From: Polyangiaceae bacterium
GTDB taxonomy: Bacteria > Myxococcota_A > Polyangia > Polyangiales > Polyangiaceae
Direction of reading: 5' to 3'
DNA length: 64,000 nt
Assembly (NCBI GenBank): GCA_947475525.1
Contig: CANJMI010000005.1
Span: 124,001 to 188,000, forward strand
Below, piece by piece: positions 35,947-45,001 of the stretch. The notes under the pieces were generated by a model. That model searched no databases. It was not told where the DNA came from and saw nothing but the letters and a program-made list of their open reading frames with translations. Position numbers and translations under genes: made by a program. Positions within the stretch are counted from its first letter, which is position 1, and each line of letters begins with the position of its first letter.

Positions 35947-36903
35947 TCAACCCTCCACAAATGAGCCAATCCTGCGGAAGCGCCGGTAGCGATCGTCGAC
36001 CAGTGCGGCACCGTCCAGCGGAGCGAGCTCGGCGAGCGCGAGTCGAATCGCCGCGCAAAGTTTGGCGGCCGCAGCGTCGTGATCTTGGTGCGCTCCGCCC
36101 GGTGGTTCATCGACGATCGCATCGACGACGCCGAGCCGCAGCAGGTCGGCGGACGTAAGCTTGAGTTGCTCGGCCGCTTCTTCGGCGCGAGTGCCGTCTT
36201 TCCACAAAATCGCAGCGCAGCCTTCCGGGCTTATCACCGAGTAGCAGCCCAGCTCGAGCACGAGCACGCGATTCGCCACGCCCAACGCCAGCGCCCCGCC
36301 CGAGCCACCTTCGCCGATCACACTCGCGATGATTGGCACCCGTGCCCGCGCCATGGCGGCGATCGACGCACCGATCGCTTCGCTTTGACCGCGCTCTTCG
36401 GCGCCGATGCCAGGGTAGGCGCCGGGCGTATCGATGAACGTGAGAATGGGCAGTCCGAAGCGGTCCGCCATCTCGAAGAGCCGGATGGCTTTTCGGTAGC
36501 CCTCGGGGTTCGGCATCCCAAAGTTGCGCTTCACGTTGTCTTTGGTCCCCCGCCCTTTTTGATGCCCGACAATGACGACGCTGCGGCCATCGAATCGCCC
36601 CAATCCAGCCACGATCGACTCATCCTCGGCGAAGCGCCGATCGCCCTTCAGCTCAATCCACTGGTCGACGAACCGCCCGATGTAATCGAGCGTGTAAGGC
36701 CGGTTCGCGTGACGCGACAGCTGGACTTTTTGAATCGGCGACAACGTGGCGAAAAGTTCACGTGCGACCTTCTCCGTCTCGACCCGCAGCGCGGCGAGTT
36801 CGGGCGCAAGCGTCGGTTCGCCCAGAGCCGCGGCCTCGAGCTCTTGCACGCGCTCGAGCAGCTCGACTACCGGTTTTTCGAAAGGCAGAACCAAGGTCGC
36901 CAT
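35947..36903 (-). CDS. accA: Acetyl-CoA carboxylase carboxyltransferase subunit alpha
   Basis: Half of the carboxyltransferase that makes malonyl-CoA for fatty acid synthesis. Motifs: LSRHANRPYTLDYI, VIVGHQKGRGTKDNVKRNFG, FIDTPGAYPGIGAEERGQSE, VIGEGGSGGALALGVANRVL, YSVISPEGCAAILWKD. About 318 residues. The ATG at 36903 (MATLVLPFEKP) matches family starts; a GTG seven residues upstream is an alternative. The accD partner is not in the window. Confidence 0.97.
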   Translation of the reverse strand: MATLVLPFEKPVVELLERVQELEAAALGEPTLAPELAALRVETEKVARELFATLSPIQKVQLSRHANRPYTLDYIGRFVDQWIELKGDRRFAEDESIVAGLGRFDGRSVVIVGHQKGRGTKDNVKRNFGMPNPEGYRKAIRLFEMADRFGLPILTFIDTPGAYPGIGAEERGQSEAIGASIAAMARARVPIIASVIGEGGSGGALALGVANRVLVLELGCYSVISPEGCAAILWKDGTRAEEAAEQLKLTSADLLRLGVVDAIVDEPPGGAHQDHDAAAAKLCAAIRLALAELAPLDGAALVDDRYRRFRRIGSFVEG

Positions 36904-36955
36904 GCGGAATTCTCTTACCACGATGGCGCGGCGGCATCAGCGCGCCAGGAAGAAT

Positions 36956-38944
36956 TCAGCGGCTCGCGTCGGGTGCTCTCGGCGTCATCGGCATGCCGAT
37001 GGGAACGGCGACGCTCGGCCGCGTGCGCACGACGTTGAAGACCCTCATCGGCCTCTCTTTGCCGCGGATGCGCATGTGCGCAAGCTCTTCGACTTCGAAT
37101 CGCGAACCGAGCTTGATGCGGGTGTCCTCGCTAACGACGATCTGTCCCGCGAGCGCCTGCGCACAAAGCCGAGCCGACGTATTCGCAACGTCGCCGATCA
37201 CGGTGTAGCTGAGCGCGCGCTTCGAGCCGATGTACCCGGCGACCACCGGCCCGGAATGCACCGCCATACCCACGCCGAGAGGCGGCACTCCGCGCTCGAT
37301 GCGCGATCGATTGAACCGCCCGAGCACCTCCGTTTGCTCGAGCGCACAGTCGACGGCGCGCTCTGGATCGTCATCATGGAGCACCGGCGAGCCCCAGATC
37401 GCCATGATCCCGTCGCCCATGAACTTGTCGAGCGTGCCGTCGTATTTGAAGATCACCTCAACCATCGCCTCGAAGTAGGCGTTGAGCATCTCGACAATCG
37501 CCTCGGGCGGCGTGCTCTCGCTCATGCTCGTGAAGCCGCGAATGTCCGAGTTGTAAATCGTGCATTCGGTGCGCGCACCGCCTAGCTTCAGCTCGACCTG
37601 GCGATTGATGACCTGCTCGGCGACAGCAGGTGAAACGAAGCACGACAAGCGCTCCTTCTGCTTGTCGAGAATGTTTATCTCCATAAACATCGCGGCCTGA
37701 TTCACGACCGCAATCACGAGCTCGAGATCCTTCTGCTGGAACTGGGCGAGCGACGTGCTGTCGAGCCAGATCACGCCGAAGAGTTCATCGTGATGGATCA
37801 TCGGCGCGACGATCGCGGAGTGGATTTGATGCAAGATCATGCTCTTGCCCTTCGATGCCGCGAAATCGAGCCCAGCGTCATGCGTGATCACCGCTTTGCG
37901 ATTCTCGAGCACCTTGTGCATGATCGTATTGGACACCGTGATCGCGCCTCGGCCGCCGTCTTCGCGATGACTGGCAACCGGCTGCATCGCGCCGTCGGCG
38001 TCTTGCATGAAGATCACTCCGCGCTGCGCGTGGGTGAACTTGAAGACCGAGCGCAAAATCTTATCGAGTAGTTTGGTGAGATCGGTCTCACTCGCGATGT
38101 TCCGCGTCAGGTCGTAGATCAAACGCAGCCGTTCGTAGTCAGCACGAACCTGGAGCGGGTTCTGCGCGATGTCGTCATACGAGCGAAACTCGGCTTCGTC
38201 CGCCGCAATTTCGGTGCCGATCTCTTGCGCTTCGTCGTCTTGATCGACTTGCGTGGCCGTCGCCGGCATCGCGGGGAGAAAGGCCGTCGCGAACGCGCGG
38301 CTGCCGGTGCGTGGCGCTTGCGGCAGCCGTTGCGGTTGCGGTTGCGGCGGAAGCCTGCGTGGCGGCGGAGCCTGCCCAACGCCCTCGGTACGCGGAAAGG
38401 TATCAACCGATGCGCCCAGCACCTGGCCGCGCACGGAAGGCGCCCCCGGATAGTTGCTCGGTGGCAACATTGGGGCGCGCAGGGGAGATGCCGGAGTGTA
38501 CCCCTGCAACGCCGGGTTGCTGGCCGCCGAACCGCTGTGAGGAGCCAGACTCTGCGGTTGTTGCCACCCGCGCGGCGCGCCAGGGGGCCACGAGCCCGTC
38601 GACGGTACGGACGCGGCTGCACCTGGAACGGCCGGCAACGGCAGCCCTGGCAACGGGCCTGCCTGCCCATCGAAACGAGCCTTGGTCTGACCCATCGAGA
38701 TCTCGTCGCCATGGCTCAACGCCCGTTCGCCTTGAACGCGCGAGCCGTTGACGTACGTGCCGTTGAGGCTACCGAGATCGCGTAAGACGAACCCCGTCGC
38801 ACGAAGCTCGACGATGCAATGCTCCTTCGACACGATCTTGTCGAGCACCTGGATCGTATTGCTCGGGTGGCGACCGAGCGAATTTCGGGCCTGCAGCTCG
38901 ACTGTCTGCTGCCCTTCTTTCGAGTCGAGGGTTAGCCGAGCCAT
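36956..38944 (-). CDS. FHA-GAF-adenylate/guanylate cyclase
   Basis: 662 residues, no membrane segment. An FHA domain (1-95: NSLGRHPSNTIQVLDKIVSK, LRDLGSLNGTYVNGSRV) is joined by a Pro/Gln-rich linker to a GAF domain (about 265-430: TDLTKLLDKILRSVFKFTHA, QRGVIFMQD) and a class III cyclase (about 450-640). Metal-binding Asp in YNSDIRGFTSMSE and KFMGDGIMAIWGSP, and the transition-state VIGDVANTSARL are present, so it should be active. The FHA reads phosphothreonine, linking Ser/Thr kinase signals to cyclic-nucleotide output. Confidence 0.95.
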   Translation of the reverse strand: MARLTLDSKEGQQTVELQARNSLGRHPSNTIQVLDKIVSKEHCIVELRATGFVLRDLGSLNGTYVNGSRVQGERALSHGDEISMGQTKARFDGQAGPLPGLPLPAVPGAAASVPSTGSWPPGAPRGWQQPQSLAPHSGSAASNPALQGYTPASPLRAPMLPPSNYPGAPSVRGQVLGASVDTFPRTEGVGQAPPPRRLPPQPQPQRLPQAPRTGSRAFATAFLPAMPATATQVDQDDEAQEIGTEIAADEAEFRSYDDIAQNPLQVRADYERLRLIYDLTRNIASETDLTKLLDKILRSVFKFTHAQRGVIFMQDADGAMQPVASHREDGGRGAITVSNTIMHKVLENRKAVITHDAGLDFAASKGKSMILHQIHSAIVAPMIHHDELFGVIWLDSTSLAQFQQKDLELVIAVVNQAAMFMEINILDKQKERLSCFVSPAVAEQVINRQVELKLGGARTECTIYNSDIRGFTSMSESTPPEAIVEMLNAYFEAMVEVIFKYDGTLDKFMGDGIMAIWGSPVLHDDDPERAVDCALEQTEVLGRFNRSRIERGVPPLGVGMAVHSGPVVAGYIGSKRALSYTVIGDVANTSARLCAQALAGQIVVSEDTRIKLGSRFEVEELAHMRIRGKERPMRVFNVVRTRPSVAVPIGMPMTPRAPDASR

Positions 38945-39085
38945 TGACGGGAGCCGAGCTTATCCGCCGAGGGCCCGCACCACAATTTGAAACGCTAACG
39001 GCCAGTAGGAAAGCCGCGCAGGTCGCAATCAGGGCCGCGGATGTTCAGGTTGGCGCGCCTTCGGGGCACGAGTACCGGATCCGGT

Positions 39086-40567
39086 ATGGCGTCGGCTTTA
39101 CTTCTCGCAATCGATCAAGGGACGACCGGAACGACCGCACTCGTGATGGATCTCGAAGGGCGGACTCTCGGCCGAGCGACAGTCGAGTTTCCCCAGCATT
39201 TTCCCGAGCCAGGGTGGGTCGAGCACGACCCCGAAGACATCGCTTCGAGCGTGCAACAAGCTCTCGCGGGGGTGTTTGCTTCGGCCGGCGTCGAGGGTTC
39301 GGCGATCGCGGCGATCGGCATCACCAACCAGCGCGAGACCACGCTCTTGTGGGACCGCGCGACCGGCACGCCCATCCACCGCGCAATCGTGTGGCAAGAC
39401 CGACGGACCGCCCCACTCTGCGCCACACTGAAGCCTCACGAGGCGGAGACCCGCGGACGAACAGGACTCGTGTTCGATCCCTATTTCAGCGGCACGAAAC
39501 TGCGCTGGCTGCTCGACGAAGTGCCCGGTGCCCGCGCCCGCGCCGAGCGGGGCGAACTTGCATTCGGAACCGTAGACTCGTTCCTCGTGCATCGGTTGAG
39601 CGGCGGCGCCGTTCACGCGACCGACGTCACGAATGCCTCGCGCACGCTGCTGATGAACCTGAGAACACTCGCGTGGGACGCGTCGATGCTCGAGCTCTTG
39701 CGCATTCCGCCGAGCGTGCTTCCGGCCATCGTTCCCTCTGCCGGCCTGATTGCGAGAACGCGTGGGTTTTCAGGCCTTCCCGACGGTTTGCCGATCACCG
39801 GAATGGCGGGCGATCAACAAGCGGCGCTCTTCGGTCAAACGTGTTTCGAGACGGGTGACGCGAAGTGCACGTACGGGACCGGCGCCTTCGTCCTCGTCAA
39901 CATCGGGAACGCACCGATTGCCAGCAAACACGGGCTCCTAACGACCGTCGCTTGGCAAGTGGGCTCAAAAGTGAGCTACGCGTTCGAAGGCAGCGCATTC
40001 GTGGCCGGAGCTGCCGTGCAGTGGCTTCGGGATGGCCTTGGCCTCGTAAAATCCGCGGCCGACATTGAGGCGCTCGCCGCCAGCGTCACGTCGAGCGACG
40101 GAGTCTATTTCGTCCCCGCGCTGGCCGGACTTGGCGCGCCCTACTGGGACCCCGAGGCCCGCGGTATCGTCTGCGGCCTGACACGCGGCACGAGCGCCGG
40201 TCACCTCGCGCGCGCGACCCTTGAAGGCATCGCCCACGAGGTTACGGACCTGCTCGAAGCGATGGCCGAGGATTTGGGCGCGCCCCTCGCACGGATGCGC
40301 GTCGACGGCGGCGCCGCGGCCAATGGCCTCTTGATGACCGAGCAAGCGCGGCTCGCCGGCCTCGTGATTGAGCGCCCAGTCGACCTCGAGGCGACCGCAC
40401 GCGGCGCAGCCATGCTCGCAGCGGTCGGACACGGGCTCTTCGCCGACCTCGAAGACGTGCGCCGCATGGCACCGGTCGAACGGCGTTTCGAAGCCACGCG
40501 CGATGCTCGCCGCGAGCATGACCGGAGCGGCTGGAAAAAGGCCGTCGAGCGTGCGCGCCTGCACTGA
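39086..40567 (+). CDS. glpK: Glycerol kinase
   Basis: Phosphorylates glycerol to glycerol 3-phosphate. FGGY-family motifs: LLAIDQGTTGTTALVMD, ITNQRETTLLWDR, IVWQDRRTAPLC, CTYGTGAFVLVNIG, ALAGLGAPYWDPEARG. About 493 residues. The ATG at 39086 is chosen; an upstream ATG at 39041 adds 15 residues outside the family. No glpD or glpF beside it. Confidence 0.97.
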   Translation: MASALLLAIDQGTTGTTALVMDLEGRTLGRATVEFPQHFPEPGWVEHDPEDIASSVQQALAGVFASAGVEGSAIAAIGITNQRETTLLWDRATGTPIHRAIVWQDRRTAPLCATLKPHEAETRGRTGLVFDPYFSGTKLRWLLDEVPGARARAERGELAFGTVDSFLVHRLSGGAVHATDVTNASRTLLMNLRTLAWDASMLELLRIPPSVLPAIVPSAGLIARTRGFSGLPDGLPITGMAGDQQAALFGQTCFETGDAKCTYGTGAFVLVNIGNAPIASKHGLLTTVAWQVGSKVSYAFEGSAFVAGAAVQWLRDGLGLVKSAADIEALAASVTSSDGVYFVPALAGLGAPYWDPEARGIVCGLTRGTSAGHLARATLEGIAHEVTDLLEAMAEDLGAPLARMRVDGGAAANGLLMTEQARLAGLVIERPVDLEATARGAAMLAAVGHGLFADLEDVRRMAPVERRFEATRDARREHDRSGWKKAVERARLH

Positions 40568-40796
40568 CCGTCACGTAACTGGACGGGCCGAGGGCGCATG
40601 CTCGGCTGAGGCGAGGCGCCGCAGCATTCGCCAAGCGCGTGGCCGTGCGCTAGATTGTGAGGCCTCTTTTGATTTTCGGTCTTCGTACAAACACTTGTTT
40701 CAATTCGCCGCCGGTCATCGCGCCGTCGGTGCCGCTTGAATGCGTCGGGAAGCCCACCCAGCGTCGCTGGTCCCTACGCGAGGAGAATAGACAACC

Positions 40797-41699
40797 ATGG
40801 TCACCGAGACTTCGACGACGTCCTCCGCTGATGCCGCCGCGCAACCCTGGAGGGACGTCCCCATCGACTGGGAAGCACTCGAAGACGCGTTCGAAAACAA
40901 CGCTGCCGAGGTGCATTCGTACCTTCACATCCCGACCGGAGACGTGCTTCGAATCGTAGACGGAGTAGCCGACCCGCAGATGCACGCCCGCATTGCCGCC
41001 GACCCGACTTACCTGCGCGTCGAACCGGTGAGTTCGCGAGAGCAATACCGTTGGATGGAGCGGTACATCCCGATGGTCGAGGAGCCCGAACTCCAAGAGA
41101 AGCTTGCGCGCGCCATCGATGGCAAGGGGGCGTTCCGGCGCTTCAAGGACGTCCTGATGACGTACGCAGCCGACCGCGAGCGTTGGTTCGCGTTTCGCAG
41201 CGAGCGGCTTCGTATTTTCATGGAGGCGTGGCTCAACAATCACACGTTGAACCCAATCAAGCGCTCCATGTGGACGCCCGACGCGACCGCTGCGACAGGC
41301 GAAGCCGCGCCGCCAACGGTGCCGGGGATGGCGCCGCAAAGCCAACCTGGCGAGCCCCTCGCGAGACGCTCGCGCAACGGCGACGCACTACGCCGACGCA
41401 TCCGCGACGTCATCGATGTTCTCGGACCTCGGGAGCTCGATCAGCTGACGGCATTCGCCGAATTTTTGCAGGCGCGTCGAGCGTTCGCCCGAGCGGCCGC
41501 GATGGGTGAACCGCCGGCGACGCACGCCGATAGCGTGTTCGGTCTCGAGGAGGGCAACTTCGGTTTCGACAAGGGCCACGACAACGACGTCAGCAACACC
41601 GACGACGATGCGGACCCCACCGCGCCGGACACGGCCCCCGACACCGCGACGCCCTCATCCGCCAAGATAAGCCGCCGCAACGCCGCGGCCACGAGCTAA
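40797..41699 (+). CDS. UPF0158 family protein with extended C-terminus
   Basis: 300 residues. The core has PIDWEALEDAFENNAAEVHS, YLHIPTGDVLRIVD, EQYRWMERYIPMVEEPELQE and AIDGKGAFRRFKDVLMTYAA, the conserved pattern of UPF0158. The C-terminal third is unrelated, including a helical RRRIRDVIDVLGPRELDQLT and an acidic Asp/Thr/Pro-rich tail. Function unknown. Its stop overlaps the convergent gene's stop by four bases. Confidence 0.85.
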   Translation: MVTETSTTSSADAAAQPWRDVPIDWEALEDAFENNAAEVHSYLHIPTGDVLRIVDGVADPQMHARIAADPTYLRVEPVSSREQYRWMERYIPMVEEPELQEKLARAIDGKGAFRRFKDVLMTYAADRERWFAFRSERLRIFMEAWLNNHTLNPIKRSMWTPDATAATGEAAPPTVPGMAPQSQPGEPLARRSRNGDALRRRIRDVIDVLGPRELDQLTAFAEFLQARRAFARAAAMGEPPATHADSVFGLEEGNFGFDKGHDNDVSNTDDDADPTAPDTAPDTATPSSAKISRRNAAATS

Positions 41700-42409
41700 C
41701 GCCGCCAGGCGATAAGCGCGACGCTCACTTTGCTGCGCACGCCGCGGTAATAGCTGTCGAGCGCGGTGCGCAGCCTGACGGAAACGTACCAGTTTCGTAC
41801 CTTGTCCTCGACCTGCGCGAAGGGCGACGTGGTGAAAGGAGTGTCACCGCGGCGGTGGACCTCGCGAAGATCCGCGTCACTCGGCTGCAGCATCGGTGCG
41901 ACCATTTTGTCGAGGTAGTAGCTCGCGCGGGCACGCCGCCGCAGCAGCGCATTGAGTTCTTCAGCGTTCACGCCTTCCGCATTCGCCGCCAGGTTAAGCG
42001 CGGCTCGGCCTCCGACCTGCTGCTCGATGACCACGCGAGCATCCTCGGCGTAACGGCCAATATCCTTGGGAGCCGGAGGCGGATCCACCGGCAGTTCAGC
42101 GAGGATTTCTTCGGTAATGTGACGCTGAATTGCGGCGCGCACGTGCTGGTCCGAAAAAGGCTGCGTGAGCTTTCGCCCCTCCGACAACGCCTCGACCCGC
42201 GCTTCGAAAGCAAGCTCACGCGCAGCGATGAATCGAGGCCGATCGTTGCTCTTCGAAGAACGCGCGGCCCAGCGCACAACGGTACGGTCGATGGCTGGAG
42301 GTGTTCGCTCCTCGGCGACCCCGCGCCCCGCGAAAGCGAGGACGCCCGCGAAAACGACGAATGCAATCTTCGCTCTGAGCACAGGAGCGGGGTATGGTCG
42401 CACACCCAT
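41696..42409 (-). CDS. SurA N-terminal-domain-like exported protein
   Basis: From 42409 the protein begins MGVRPYPAPVLRAKIAFVVF and has a signal peptide ending near AFAGRGVAEE. The mature part resembles the chaperone core of SurA/parvulin-type foldases (IDRTVVRWAA, helical blocks, VRNWYVSVRLRTALDSYYRG near the end) but no PpiC-type isomerase domain follows. The ATG shares its CAT/ATG with the divergent gene's start; internal GTG starts at 42403 and 42382 are alternatives. Confidence 0.6.
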   Translation of the reverse strand: MGVRPYPAPVLRAKIAFVVFAGVLAFAGRGVAEERTPPAIDRTVVRWAARSSKSNDRPRFIAARELAFEARVEALSEGRKLTQPFSDQHVRAAIQRHITEEILAELPVDPPPAPKDIGRYAEDARVVIEQQVGGRAALNLAANAEGVNAEELNALLRRRARASYYLDKMVAPMLQPSDADLREVHRRGDTPFTTSPFAQVEDKVRNWYVSVRLRTALDSYYRGVRSKVSVALIAWRR

Positions 42410-43424
42410 GCGGTTGCGAGCCATTTTCATTGCGCTATTCGTCACGTTGCTCGGCGCAACGGCGAGTCGGCCCGCGCGCGCCGACCAGTTGAGCGCCTCA
42501 AAAAAAGCAGCAGCGGAGACCCTCTTCGAAGAGGGCAAGCGCCTCAGAAAAGACGGCAACTTTCTCGAAGCTGCCCGAAAGTTCGAGCAAGTTCAGAAGC
42601 TCGATCCAGGGATCGGCACGCTCCTCCACCTCGCCGATTCGTACGAGCACGCGGGGCGTCTCGCGAGCGCGTGGGGCAACTACAGCGAAGCCGCCCAGTA
42701 CGCGCGAAAACAGAAAGACTCCCGCGAGAAACTCGCCATCGACCTCGCCGAGAAGCTCTCGGGGAAGCTTGCGCGCCTGAGCATCGACGTGGGCCAAAAC
42801 GAGACGATTCTCCGACTTATCGTGTCCCGAAACGGTGTCGAGCTCGACGCGAGCACAGCTGAAGTCGCAATCCCGTTCGACGCCGGACCCGTGACGATCG
42901 AAATCCGGGCGCCGGGCTATCGCACGCACCAGCAAGAAATCGTGCTGAAGGACGGTGAACAACGGAACGTCACCCTGCCTCCGCTCGTCGCATTACCGAA
43001 GACCCTCGAGCTCGACCCTGCGCGCACCGCGTCCCTCAAGCCAGAGGCACCGGCGCGCGTCCGCTCGAACGCGCAAGATCGGGTTCGCAACGGCGCGCTG
43101 GCGTTAGGTCTTGGGGCACTCGCGAGTGCCGGCGTGGCAGGCGGTTTCGCGCTGCGCGCACTCAAGCTCGATGACGATGCCGCCCAATACTGCGTCGGCT
43201 TGAGCTGCAGCGACATCCAGGGCGAAGCGCTCAGCCACGATGCGCGGCAAGCAGGCTCGATCGCGACGACCGCAGTCGCGCTCGCCGCAATCACCGGCTC
43301 CGGGGCGATAGGACTCTTCGTCGGCTCGTTCTTCGTCCACTCAACAACGCCCGCGGTTGCACTCCGTGTGACTCCCTGGGCCGATAGACAGTCTTCGGGC
43401 GTGCTCCTCGGAGGAACGTGGTGA
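42408..43424 (+). CDS. Exported TPR protein with PEGA-like domain and membrane helices
   Basis: 338 residues. Signal peptide MRLRAIFIALFVTLLGATAS then RPARA. One TPR-like unit (AAAETLFEEGKRLRKDGNFL then KFEQVQKLDPGIGTLLHLAD) followed by a beta-rich PEGA-like segment (VTIEIRAPGYRTHQQEIVLK) and two hydrophobic segments near the C-terminus. This layout is common in myxobacterial envelope proteins. Its stop overlaps the next gene's GTG start (GTGA). Confidence 0.8.
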   Translation: MRLRAIFIALFVTLLGATASRPARADQLSASKKAAAETLFEEGKRLRKDGNFLEAARKFEQVQKLDPGIGTLLHLADSYEHAGRLASAWGNYSEAAQYARKQKDSREKLAIDLAEKLSGKLARLSIDVGQNETILRLIVSRNGVELDASTAEVAIPFDAGPVTIEIRAPGYRTHQQEIVLKDGEQRNVTLPPLVALPKTLELDPARTASLKPEAPARVRSNAQDRVRNGALALGLGALASAGVAGGFALRALKLDDDAAQYCVGLSCSDIQGEALSHDARQAGSIATTAVALAAITGSGAIGLFVGSFFVHSTTPAVALRVTPWADRQSSGVLLGGTW

Positions 43425-44977
43425 AGCGTCTATTCTTGCGACGGGCGGCGACGCTCACTTTAGGCTTTCTCAGCGGCTGCAATGCGATCCTCGGCATCGA
43501 GCATCGCGAGTTCATCGCCCCAGCGAACGAAGGCTGCACCAACTCCCTCGAGTGCGACCTCGGTACGTTTTGTACCCAAGGGGCCTGCTCCTCCGATGTC
43601 CCCGTGTTCGCTGGGTGTCAGGTTCTCGAGCCCGCCGACACGACCGACCTGCTCGCGTACAACTGGAACGAAAAGCCCCACGTGCTCGGCGCGCTCGTCC
43701 GAATCAACAACCTTGGCGAAAAACCGCGTCTCGACGCGATGCGCCTCGCGATTCGGGAAATCAACGCCAACGGCGCCGTCGGGCCCGCTCACACGCCTAT
43801 CGCAATGGTCGCGTGTGACTACGGCGGAAAAGACGGCACGGCCTCCGGAACCGAGGCGAAAGTCGCAATCGACGGCGCCATCTCCTACCTGAGTGAAAAC
43901 CTAGGAGCGCGCGTCGTAGTGGCTGGAAGTTCGTCTTCGGCGACCAAAACCGCACTCGATCGAATTCTCAGTCGGAAGCTCCCCGTGGCTCTTCTTTCCT
44001 CGTTCTCGACGAGCACCTCGCTGACGGACTATGCGGACAAACTGCCAGGCAGCGACGTCGGCCTCTTGTGGAGGACCGCACCGGACGACACGCAGCAGGC
44101 CAAGGTGCTCGCCCAGCTCGCGATGCAGGCCAAAGACCTTCAGGGCGATGGCCCGACGAAGCTCGGCATCCTCTACATCGACGACACGTACGGTGGACCG
44201 CTGAACCTCGGCGTCGCAACAGCGCTCGGGGGTAAGCTTCCCGTCAAGAGCATCTCATTCCCGGAAGACGCCGACCAGAAAGTGTTCGAGGAGAAGCTCG
44301 ACCTCCTGTTCAAGGAGCAACCCCCTCCCGACGCACTGCTCTTCGTGGGAATCGATGGCGCAATGGTTGTCGATGCGTACCAAGCCCTCCTCGATAAAAA
44401 GTACGACACGAACTTGAAGTTCCTCTTCCTCGCCGATGCCGCGAAAGAGGCACAGACGCTCCTCGCCAGCACGATTTCTCAGCCTGTAAAAGAGATGATC
44501 AATCGTTCGTTCGGGACGGCGCCGTACCGCAGCTTGACGCCGAATTACGGAGCGATGGCGGACGCCTTACTGAACGATTTTGGCACGATTGCGGATGACT
44601 TCAGCTTCCTCGCGCAGTCGTACGACGCCGCTTACATCGCGAGCTACGGGCTCGTCTGGGCAAGCGCGCGCTACCCGATGTTCGACGGCGAAGCGGTGGC
44701 AACCGGTTTCAAAAAACTTTCCTCGGGGGACGCCACGCTGCTGGTCGGCCCGAGTACATGGACCGCCGCGACCAAAGGACTCACAGCCACGTCGCCGGGC
44801 GAGATCAACATTTCAGGAACGTCGGGAGAATTGGATTTCGACCCGACGAACGGCCAGACCTCTGGGCCGATGGAGATTTGGCGGCCCAACGCGCTGGGGA
44901 CCGGCTTCGACACGTGCGCGGTGTGCGAACCGGACAAGACCGATTGCGACCTGACAGCGTGCATCACGACGCCGTAA
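43421..44977 (+). CDS. Periplasmic-binding-protein-like lipoprotein with Cys-rich N-terminal module
   Basis: 518 residues from the GTG at 43421 (GTGA overlap). Signal VKRLFLRRAATLTLGFLSGC gives a lipoprotein. Next is a short Cys-rich module (GCTNSLECDLGTFCTQGAC) like the EGF-ish repeats of myxobacterial surface proteins, then a two-lobed receptor-ligand-binding fold (LIVBP type): ALVRINNLGEKPRLDAMRLA, IREINANG, VVVAGSSSSATKTALDRIL and LGILYIDDTYGG. There is no permease or ATPase next to it, so a sensory or tethering role is as likely as uptake. Strongly coupled to the TPR gene. Confidence 0.82.
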   Translation: MKRLFLRRAATLTLGFLSGCNAILGIEHREFIAPANEGCTNSLECDLGTFCTQGACSSDVPVFAGCQVLEPADTTDLLAYNWNEKPHVLGALVRINNLGEKPRLDAMRLAIREINANGAVGPAHTPIAMVACDYGGKDGTASGTEAKVAIDGAISYLSENLGARVVVAGSSSSATKTALDRILSRKLPVALLSSFSTSTSLTDYADKLPGSDVGLLWRTAPDDTQQAKVLAQLAMQAKDLQGDGPTKLGILYIDDTYGGPLNLGVATALGGKLPVKSISFPEDADQKVFEEKLDLLFKEQPPPDALLFVGIDGAMVVDAYQALLDKKYDTNLKFLFLADAAKEAQTLLASTISQPVKEMINRSFGTAPYRSLTPNYGAMADALLNDFGTIADDFSFLAQSYDAAYIASYGLVWASARYPMFDGEAVATGFKKLSSGDATLLVGPSTWTAATKGLTATSPGEINISGTSGELDFDPTNGQTSGPMEIWRPNALGTGFDTCAVCEPDKTDCDLTACITTP

Positions 44978-44983
44978 CCGCAA

Positions 44984-45001
44984 CACGCTCCTAGAAGCGT
45001 G
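44984..45001. terminator. Possible hairpin terminator at a convergent junction
   Basis: CACGCT-CCTAGA-AGCGTG, a perfect 6-base stem with a 6-base loop, sits in the short junction between two convergent genes and covers the barrel gene's stop codon. It lacks a T-tract, so it may act in both directions only weakly. Confidence 0.35.

Noticed and set aside
40568-40796. Small RNA or gene between glpK and the UPF0158 gene
   Set aside because: No open frame with coding features and no convincing promoter-terminator pair could be seen in these 229 bases.
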